A stretch of 64,000 bases of DNA, taken from Aquimonas sp. (GTDB taxonomy: Bacteria > Pseudomonadota > Gammaproteobacteria > Xanthomonadales > Xanthomonadaceae). The translations under genes were made by a program, and so were the position numbers. Where the stretch lies: assembly GCA_022241605.1 (NCBI GenBank), contig JAKOMQ010000008.1:1-64000 (forward strand), read 5' to 3'. The notes below the pieces were generated by a model that saw only the letters and a program-made list of their open reading frames with translations, did no database searches and was not told the DNA's origin. This document shows positions 58,059 through 64,000 of this stretch, piece by piece (positions within the stretch are counted from its first letter, which is position 1; each line of letters begins with the position of its first letter).

Positions 58059-60923
58059 TCAGCGCGGAGTGAACTCGATCCGCGCCACCTCGCCGGCCTG
58101 CGACTGCGCCGGATCCAGCACCAGCGGCTTGTAGTCATTGACCAGCCAGCGCGGCAGCTGGCTAATATAGCCGGGGCCGCCGATCTTGCCGTCCTGGCCG
58201 CCGGGCATGATTTGCAGCAGGGTCGGCGGATCGGTCATTTCGCCGATGAATCGGCGTACGGGGCCACTGCCAAACATGAAGCCATTGACAGTGTTGGCGC
58301 GCACGCCGTGTCCCGAGGCATCCACCACCTCATAGCCGCCCGGACGCGCGAGGCCCGGCAACTGCGGGCTCAAGTCTCGGAAGGGATAGGCATTCTGACC
58401 CGGCAGGTTGAAGGGCCCGCCGAGCGGATGGTCGAGCACAATGCGATGCAGCCGGCCCCAGCGATAGTCGAGGAGATTGCTGCTGTTGGCGAAGGCGGGC
58501 GCAAACGCCTCACTGGACAGCAGGTTCAGGCCCGAGCGCAGACTGGTCAGCAGCACGCAATCGCGACGGTTGGCTGCGCTTTCAGAAGCGGCCGAAGCAG
58601 GAACACCCTGGAAGAAGTCCAGACCAGATGCACCGCGTCCCTGACGACTGTCGAAGTTGTCCAGCAGGAACTTCACCGCCGTGTAGGCCTCGTTGTTGCC
58701 CGGCAGGAAGTTGCCCAGACCGACGCGAGCAAGTGTGCCATCCACGACGTTGCGCACCAGCTGGCCGCGGTACACCGACCAGATCGTCGCCGCCGCCGAC
58801 GCGCGGATCTGCGCTTCCGAAGGCTCCGGCAGGTTGAAGGGATCATCCCCGCGGTCGTAACCCTCGCGGATGCCGGTCGGCGCACTGAAGTCCCAGCCGC
58901 GCAGCAGCGCAATGGCGTCAGCCAGCTGGGTATCGCGCACCAGGGTAGCGCTGCAGCCGATGCTGGCGGTGGCGGAACGGTCGAACGCGGCCAGCAGGTG
59001 CGGCAGAACGAGTTCAGCGTCCAGGAACTGCGTGTTGGCCTGCAGCTCGGCCATGTCCTCTATCGAGATACCACCGCGAGCGATCAGCCGCTGCAGTTCG
59101 CGGTCGATTCGGCCTTGCCGGTAGCTTGAGTAGCCGGGCGCCAGGTAATAAATGCCGCCGCCCGGGCGCAGCTGGTTCAGGACGTTGTTGTCCAGCGTGT
59201 TGCCGACCGGATCGTTGTTGGCGTTGGCGATATAGCCACTGGCGGGGTTGACCGACTGCGGCAGCTCCGCCGGCGACAGCACCTCAAACGGCACGGCTTG
59301 CGCGGGATAGGTGTTCTGCCGCGGCAGCCACTCGTTGCCGCCCTGGCCGCTGCGGATGATGAAGGGCGGTGCGCCCACCACCTCGCCCCGCTGCAGGTCC
59401 TCGCGGATAGGCGCTTCCGCGGTCGCGAAGTAGGCGATGTTGCCCTGCTTGTCGGCGTAGGCAAAGTTCTGCGAGCCCACGTCGAAGAACTGCAGGGCTG
59501 CACGGAACTCCTCCAGATTGGTGGCGCGATTGACGCGGCGGAAGGACTCCAGTTCCTGGGTCGGGCCCCAGCCGGTGTAAGCGACGGAAATACCGGTGTT
59601 GCCGGTGATGCTGAGCACCGGGCCGTTGTTGCGGCGAGGCACCAGCACGGTGATGCCGCCATTGGTGTAGCCGATCGAGTTGACCCTGCTAACGCTGTCC
59701 AGACGCCCGTCGCCGACGCTGTTGGCAAAGAAGCTTTGGAACACCCACAGGACAGGCTCGATCTGGCCCTGATAGATCGTGTGCGTGGGCAGCCCGAAGG
59801 TGTTCAGCACGAAGCGTTCGCTGTAGCTGTCGGTGACGTCCATGGGGTTGGTCGTCAGGCCCCAGCAGAAGTGACTGTTGCAGCCGAGAATCGGCACCGG
59901 AGTACCGGGCGCGATGGCGCCGACCGTATTCATCGGGGTCGGATAGCGAGGGTCGTTGGAGATGACGTGCCCTTCGTGGAAGAGCATCGGCGTATCGAGG
60001 CCAAGATGCGGATCATTGGCGAGGATCGGCGCGCCCGATGCGGTGTGCTGGCCTGCCACTGCCCACCAGTTGGAGCCGGCACGGTTCTCGCGGCGGGACA
60101 GCTGTGGGCCGATGATCGGGTTGTCGCGCACGCGCTCAACATAGTTCTGCGCCGCCTGCATCAGCTGCGCATCGACGATCGGTGCGTCAGCAGGGTCGAA
60201 CTGCACAGCACCCTTGCCGATTTTTGGCGCGCCCATACCGCCGATGGATGCGAGGAAGCCGGGCACGCTCAGCCGGCTGTCGGCCGGCATCGAGCGGTGG
60301 GTGTCCTCGAAGAACAACAGGCTGCCGTTGAAGCCGGCCGCTGCACCGGCCTGCTGGTAGGCACCCAGTCGCACGGTGTAGTCGATATCCAGGTCGAAGC
60401 TCAGCTGGAACGCCAGCAGCTTGCCGATTACCAGCGAATCCACCGGCGACCAGGAATCCGCAGAGGACAGCTCCAGTGCCTGATGCTCGGTCGGCACCGG
60501 GTGCGTGGCCAGCCAGGTGTTGACGCCATCGGCATAGGCTTTCAGCTGGCCGCGCAGCTCCGGGCTGGTCTTGGCCCAGGTGGCCCAGGCGGCGCGACGC
60601 AGGCCAAGGGTGCGCAGCTCGATATCGCGCGGCAGCACGCTGGGGCCAACCAGCTCGGCGAGGGTGCCGCTGGCGGTGCGCCGCAGCAGGTCCATCTGGA
60701 AGAAGCGATCGCGAGCGTGCGCGTAGCCCATCAGCCAAGCTGCGTCTTCGTCGGTGGCCGCGGTGATCGTGGGCACCCCTTCGGCGTCGTAGGAAATGCT
60801 GCCGTTGGCCTTCAGGCCGGGTGCTGGCAGCGCCTGGGCGCCGGCGAGTCCAGCGCTAACGCTGAGCAGGATGCCAGCGGTCAGCGCCGACAGCCGGCTG
60901 GCTGCGGTATTTGAAACGTGCAT
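58059..60923 (-). CDS. Penicillin acylase family protein (Ntn hydrolase)
   Basis: 954 residues from the ATG at 60923, with GGAGG upstream. The signal peptide ends near AGAQA. The alpha region has TITAATDEDAAWLMGYAHARDRFFQMDLLRR and GTLAELVG. The autocatalytic site is AGSNWWAV: Ser284 would become the N-terminal nucleophile of the beta chain, followed by GAPILANDPHLGLDTP with the oxyanion Asn region. The family includes penicillin acylases and acyl-homoserine-lactone acylases; substrate cannot be told. It is periplasmic or secreted. It is followed by a bidirectional terminator and preceded on the same strand by a cytochrome c gene. Confidence 0.88.
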   Translation of the reverse strand: MHVSNTAASRLSALTAGILLSVSAGLAGAQALPAPGLKANGSISYDAEGVPTITAATDEDAAWLMGYAHARDRFFQMDLLRRTASGTLAELVGPSVLPRDIELRTLGLRRAAWATWAKTSPELRGQLKAYADGVNTWLATHPVPTEHQALELSSADSWSPVDSLVIGKLLAFQLSFDLDIDYTVRLGAYQQAGAAAGFNGSLLFFEDTHRSMPADSRLSVPGFLASIGGMGAPKIGKGAVQFDPADAPIVDAQLMQAAQNYVERVRDNPIIGPQLSRRENRAGSNWWAVAGQHTASGAPILANDPHLGLDTPMLFHEGHVISNDPRYPTPMNTVGAIAPGTPVPILGCNSHFCWGLTTNPMDVTDSYSERFVLNTFGLPTHTIYQGQIEPVLWVFQSFFANSVGDGRLDSVSRVNSIGYTNGGITVLVPRRNNGPVLSITGNTGISVAYTGWGPTQELESFRRVNRATNLEEFRAALQFFDVGSQNFAYADKQGNIAYFATAEAPIREDLQRGEVVGAPPFIIRSGQGGNEWLPRQNTYPAQAVPFEVLSPAELPQSVNPASGYIANANNDPVGNTLDNNVLNQLRPGGGIYYLAPGYSSYRQGRIDRELQRLIARGGISIEDMAELQANTQFLDAELVLPHLLAAFDRSATASIGCSATLVRDTQLADAIALLRGWDFSAPTGIREGYDRGDDPFNLPEPSEAQIRASAAATIWSVYRGQLVRNVVDGTLARVGLGNFLPGNNEAYTAVKFLLDNFDSRQGRGASGLDFFQGVPASAASESAANRRDCVLLTSLRSGLNLLSSEAFAPAFANSSNLLDYRWGRLHRIVLDHPLGGPFNLPGQNAYPFRDLSPQLPGLARPGGYEVVDASGHGVRANTVNGFMFGSGPVRRFIGEMTDPPTLLQIMPGGQDGKIGGPGYISQLPRWLVNDYKPLVLDPAQSQAGEVARIEFTPR

Positions 60924-61073
60924 TGGATTCCTCCCTGGTGACCCTGTGCCGCTGTGGCGCGGCCTTCCGAACGGCGAAACCATGATCGCCATCACGCTTG
61001 CCGAGTATGCAGAGGCGCACGGAGCAAGGCCAAGTGCGAGTGCAGCAAAACGTTGCGCAGCGCCTGCGGGGCG

Positions 61074-61646
61074 CTACTCCAGTGCGGACAGGGTGGCCGC
61101 GAGGGCCTCGATATCCTCAGCCTCCAGCCGGTACATCCGCATGCCGCCGCCAAGCGGTGGGTGGTGGCGGTCGCCGATCGAGAATCCCGCTATCTGGCGG
61201 GCCAGATAGGCTTGGTGCTGGCCGGCGATCCGCGGGATCGTGTCGCCTCCGCGGTAGTCAGCACCGTGACAGGACGCGCAGTCGAGGGCATCCAGCCGCT
61301 CGCTTCCCTCCGGAGGAACAGACCCGGCGGACTCCGTCACGGAGCCAACCCACGGCCGCTCCGCGAGGTCCGAGCTGATCCGGGCGATTGCCGCAGCGTC
61401 CAAGCCTTCGCTGAGTGCCGACATCGGAAACCCCTCGCGATGACGTTCCGCGAAGCGCTGCAGCTGCGCTGCCAGATAGGCGGCATGCTGGCCTTCGATG
61501 CGAGGAGCAACGGCGCCAGGGGCATCCCCGCTGTGGCAGTCAAGACACAGGGTTTCCAGCGCAATCCCGGCCATGGCCGGGCCCGATGACAGCAGACCCA
61601 CCAGACCGAGGGCGACGGGAAGGCGGAAAAGATTCAGACCGGACAT
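61074..61646 (-). CDS. Di-heme cytochrome c (c4-like)
   Basis: 190 residues with a signal peptide ending near AMAGI. Two heme sites, CLDCH (34-38) and CASCH (123-127), lie in two homologous halves, each with a PRI(E/A)GQH.AYLA segment typical of cytochrome c4. Candidate axial methionines are in FPMSALS (about residue 75) and GGGMRMY. It would shuttle electrons in the periplasm, possibly to a terminal oxidase. The gene lies 150 bases before the acylase gene on the same strand and is divergent from btaA. Confidence 0.88.
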   Translation of the reverse strand: MSGLNLFRLPVALGLVGLLSSGPAMAGIALETLCLDCHSGDAPGAVAPRIEGQHAAYLAAQLQRFAERHREGFPMSALSEGLDAAAIARISSDLAERPWVGSVTESAGSVPPEGSERLDALDCASCHGADYRGGDTIPRIAGQHQAYLARQIAGFSIGDRHHPPLGGGMRMYRLEAEDIEALAATLSALE

Positions 61647-61718
61647 GGCAAGCCTCGCTGGGTGGACGTGGCTGATGGTGCAGCCGGCGCGGGTGTGGCG
61701 TCCAGACGCAGCAAAGCC

Positions 61719-61752
61719 CGGTCATGGGTTTGTCACGCCGCAGACCTAGTCT
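61719..61752 (+). promoter_or_regulatory. Candidate Pho box and promoter of btaAB
   Basis: CGGTCAT (61719-61725) and TTGTCAC (61730-61736) each match the Pho half-site CTGTCAT/C at 6 of 7 positions and are separated by 4 bases, the canonical 11-base period. A -10-like TAGTCT (61747-61752, keeping the TAnnnT positions) starts 10 bases after, the usual position when PhoB replaces the -35. The btaA ATG is 43 bases beyond the repeat. It suggests activation by PhoB under phosphate limitation. Confidence 0.6.
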
Positions 61753-61779
61753 CCGTGGGCCGCTGCCAGGTGCCCCTGC

Positions 61780-63021
61780 ATGAATCTCCCGCTCGCGAGT
61801 TCCCCGGTCTTTGAAGCCACGCCCACCCGCCTCCGCGACCGCATTGACCAGCGGATCTTCGGTGCCATCTACGGACGCAGCCTTGTCTACAACGCCTGCT
61901 GGGAAGATCCAGCGGTGGACCGCAAGGCGCTGGCTCTAGGGCCAGAGCACGCGCTGATGGTAATCACCAGCGCCGGCTGCAATGCGCTGGACTATGCGCT
62001 TGCCGGGGCCGGACATATCCATTGCGTGGACGCCAATCCGCGCCAGAACGCACTGCTGGAGCTCAAGCTGGCAGCTGTCCGTGGGCTGGAGTACGAGGAC
62101 TACTTCCGCTTGTTCGGCCACGGCTTTCACCCGCGCGCAGGGGAGCTTTACGCCACTTGTCTGCGGCCGCAGCTGGGCGCGTTTGCACGCGACTTCTTCG
62201 ATCGGCACTGGGGCTGGTTCTGCAGCTCGCGCGGCAGTTTCTATTTCCATGGCCTATCCGGGCTGGCTGCGCGTGGCTTCGGGGCCTGGCTGCGCCTGCA
62301 GCCGCGCCTCAGCGAAGGCTTCCGCGCCCTGTTCGCCGCCGACAGCATCGAGCAGCAGCGGGAGATCTACTGGCGCGAGATCGCGCCACGCATGTGGACC
62401 AGGACGTTCAACTGGATGCTGTCCCGCCAGCTGGTGATGAACCTGCTGGGGGTCCCTCATCCGCAGCGCAAGCTGGTGGAAGCTCAACATCCGGGGCGCA
62501 TCGCAGGTTTCATCCGCTCCGCGCTGGAGTATGTGATCTGCGAACTCCCACTGCGCGACAACTATTTTTGGAAGGTCTACTTCAGCGGCAGCTACACGGA
62601 GGACTGCTGCCCGGAGTATCTGAAGCCCGAGGGTCATGCGCGTCTGCGGGCGGGCATCGTCGACCGCATCGATTGGCACACCTGCACGGTCACCGAGTTC
62701 CTGCACTCGCACCGGCGTCCGCTGGATCGGTTCGTCCTGCTCGACCACATGGACTGGATGAGCAGCTATCAGCCCGCGGCGCTTATCGAAGAATGGGAGG
62801 CAATCATGGAGCGTGCCGCGCCTGGCGCCCGGATCCTGCTGCGCAGCGCGCAGTCGAAGCCTGGCTACCTCGATCGCATCAGGCTGGGCCGGCACCAGCA
62901 AAGGCTGCGCGATTTGCTTGTGTTCCAGGATGCATTGGCAGACTCGCTGCAACGCGAAGACCGAGTGCATACCTATGCTGGCTTGCTGATCGCCGATTGC
63001 CCCGCCAATGCGCGGATTTGA
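61780..63021 (+). CDS. btaA: BtaA-like S-adenosylmethionine:diacylglycerol 3-amino-3-carboxypropyl transferase (DUF3419)
   Basis: 413 residues, the usual size for BtaA. It would transfer the aminocarboxypropyl group of SAM to diacylglycerol, the first step to betaine lipids. Family features are FGAIYGRSLVYNACWEDPAVDRKAL at the N-terminus, the SAM-binding MVITSAGCNALDYALAGAGHIHCVDANP, ALLELKLAAV, FWKVYFSGSYTEDCCPEYL and FVLLDHMDWMSS. AGGTG stands seven bases before the ATG. It overlaps btaB by 14 bases. A Pho-box-like repeat lies upstream, as expected for a lipid-replacement system. Confidence 0.9.
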   Translation: MNLPLASSPVFEATPTRLRDRIDQRIFGAIYGRSLVYNACWEDPAVDRKALALGPEHALMVITSAGCNALDYALAGAGHIHCVDANPRQNALLELKLAAVRGLEYEDYFRLFGHGFHPRAGELYATCLRPQLGAFARDFFDRHWGWFCSSRGSFYFHGLSGLAARGFGAWLRLQPRLSEGFRALFAADSIEQQREIYWREIAPRMWTRTFNWMLSRQLVMNLLGVPHPQRKLVEAQHPGRIAGFIRSALEYVICELPLRDNYFWKVYFSGSYTEDCCPEYLKPEGHARLRAGIVDRIDWHTCTVTEFLHSHRRPLDRFVLLDHMDWMSSYQPAALIEEWEAIMERAAPGARILLRSAQSKPGYLDRIRLGRHQQRLRDLLVFQDALADSLQREDRVHTYAGLLIADCPANARI

Positions 63022-63742
63022 AACGCTCCGCTCGGAACTTTCGGTGCTGCGCCAGTGCCTGCGCGGCATGCCGCGTCGCGGCCAGCAGGCGGGACGGCTC
63101 GATGCCTTCTATGGCCCACAGGCCGAGCAGTACGACCGCTTTCGCGAGCGCCTGCTGCACGGTCGCGCCGAATTGATCGCTGCACTGGACCTGCCGCAGC
63201 GAGCCCGAGTGCTGGAGCTGGGCGGTGGCACCGGCCGCAACCTCGAGTTCTTTCCGGAACAGCGCCGCGCCGACCTGCACTTCGAGCTGGTCGACCTTTG
63301 TGCGCCGCTGCTGGAGGTGGCGAAACACAGAACGCGCGACTGGCCAAGCGTGCGCATCACTCTGGCCGATGCCTGCAGCCACCAGCCCGACCAACCGGTG
63401 GACTGCGTGTACTTCAGCTACTCCCTGAGCATGATCCCGGACTGGGGTTTGGCGCTGGACAATGCGTTGCGCAACCTCAATCCCGGCGGCCTGTTGGCCG
63501 CGGTGGATTTTCATGTCTCCAGTGCCTGCCCCCCGCCCGGACGTGCGAGCCATTCCGCGCTCGCACGGGCTTTCTGGCCCCGCTGGTTCGGGCACGACGG
63601 CGTGCAGCTGGGCCCGGAGCGTCTCGACGCGCTGTGCAAGCGCTTGCCTCGACACGCGCTGCTGGAAACGTCTGCGCCGGTGCCCTACATGCCGGGGCTG
63701 CGCGTGCCCTACTACCGGTTCATCGGACGCAAGCCCGGTTGA
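63008..63742 (+). CDS. btaB: BtaB-like SAM-dependent N-methyltransferase
   Basis: 244 residues. It is a class I methyltransferase with the SAM-binding motif I RVLELGGGTGRNLEFFP (about residues 66-82), an acidic ribose contact HFELVDLC, and DCVYFSYSLSMIPDWGLALDNALRNLNPGG in the later part. The N-terminal DAFYGPQAEQYDRFRERLLHGR recalls BtaB/PmtA-type enzymes. By position after btaA it would add three methyl groups to diacylglyceryl-homoserine to give DGTS. Translation is coupled by a 14-base overlap with btaA. Confidence 0.88.
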   Translation: MRGFETLRSELSVLRQCLRGMPRRGQQAGRLDAFYGPQAEQYDRFRERLLHGRAELIAALDLPQRARVLELGGGTGRNLEFFPEQRRADLHFELVDLCAPLLEVAKHRTRDWPSVRITLADACSHQPDQPVDCVYFSYSLSMIPDWGLALDNALRNLNPGGLLAAVDFHVSSACPPPGRASHSALARAFWPRWFGHDGVQLGPERLDALCKRLPRHALLETSAPVPYMPGLRVPYYRFIGRKPG

Positions 63743-63808
63743 AGCGCAGAGCAGGCGCAGTCAACCCAGCGGCGCAGTCCGGCCTCTCCTCCGACGGCCC
63801 TCCCCTGC

Positions 63809-64000
63809 TCAGCGCCTGCGGCTGGCAGGGGCAAAGAAAAACTCGCCTGCCTCGTGACCGGCAAACTGGATGGGCGCGTACTGAGGGACCTGCGAGACCG
63901 GAGCATCCAGCGCTGCAAATGCCAGCGCCGAGTTGATCTCGCGATGCAGGCGACCGCCCTCGAGAACCCGCGCATTTGCCGAGAGGACGTTCAAGAAAGC
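63809..64000 (-). CDS. C-terminal part of an unidentified protein (runs off window)
   Basis: The reverse strand is open from the right edge of the window to a stop at 63809, coding for the last 63 residues (LNVLSANARVLEGGRLHREI, ALAFAALDAPVSQVPQYAP, HEAGEFFFAPASRRR). There is no start within the window, so the gene begins outside. The composition is protein-like, but the family cannot be recognised. It converges with btaB. Confidence 0.45.
   Translation of the reverse strand, partial: AFLNVLSANARVLEGGRLHREINSALAFAALDAPVSQVPQYAPIQFAGHEAGEFFFAPASRRR

Noticed and set aside
59298-60914. A 538-residue forward open frame
   Set aside because: It is antisense to the penicillin-acylase gene and shows no domain motif.
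58059-61646. Functional unit of acylase and cytochrome c
   Set aside because: The genes are adjacent on one strand, but a 150-base gap and unrelated functions give no support beyond proximity.

Overview
The window is high-GC chromosomal DNA from a Gram-negative gammaproteobacterium, most probably of the Lysobacterales (Xanthomonadales). This is inferred from gene content and order: pyrD-murB, divergent ppsR/ppsA, and the gammaproteobacterial block lolA-ftsK-trxB-aat-infA-clpA-clpS followed by nudJ-mnmA-hflD. GGGATTCG-type intergenic repeats and many secreted proteins with signal peptides fit the same group. No phage, integron, CRISPR array or rRNA operon was seen.

Layout. 1-7100 is accessory: the start of an IS110 transposase running off the left edge, a Phd/ParE toxin-antitoxin pair with a promoter that predicts a leaderless mRNA, an extensin-like protein, an OmpA-type lipoprotein, a large beta-helix secreted protein, decayed coding remnants, and a two-tRNA unit (Ala-GGC, Glu-TTC). 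7198-19152 is mostly core: DUF1249 protein, ppsR/ppsA, an ODP-type metallo-hydrolase with a possible FNR/ANR site, alr-dnaB, rplI-rpsR-rpsF, an A-type Fe-S carrier and asnS. 19290-24620 holds two lipoproteins (one with a formylglycine-generating-enzyme-like domain), rnd, tRNA-Ala(CGC), a small membrane protein and tRNA-Arg(CCT). 24782-29728 is one giant secreted protein built of about 14 tandem carboxypeptidase-regulatory-like repeats, most with a Cys pair. 29957-39449 carries an ALDH7-type dehydrogenase, pyrD-murB-EamA transporter, an FHA protein, a PHA-system protein, and leucine dehydrogenase next to isovaleryl-CoA dehydrogenase. 39730-57162 is the conserved lolA...hflD block, interrupted between infA and clpA by a five-heme cytochrome and a secreted protein. 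57573-64000 has a small unknown protein, a penicillin-acylase family enzyme, a di-heme cytochrome c, and btaA-btaB for betaine lipid synthesis, preceded by a good candidate Pho box.

Two signals stand out. First, four otherwise different secreted proteins end in the same short motif, [MLI]F[AS][DN]GFE. Two of them carry the C-terminal signature of 'choice-of-anchor' proteins, a context normally followed by a sorting tag, so the motif is a candidate unrecognised C-terminal sorting or secretion signal. Second, btaAB has a Pho-box-like direct repeat (7-4-7 spacing) ten bases upstream of a weak -10, suggesting phosphate-starvation control of membrane lipid replacement. A dispersed intergenic repeat (two long copies and one fragment), duplicated extensin-gene debris and an IS110 end are further accessory features. 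All family assignments come from reading sequence motifs; no database search was run.
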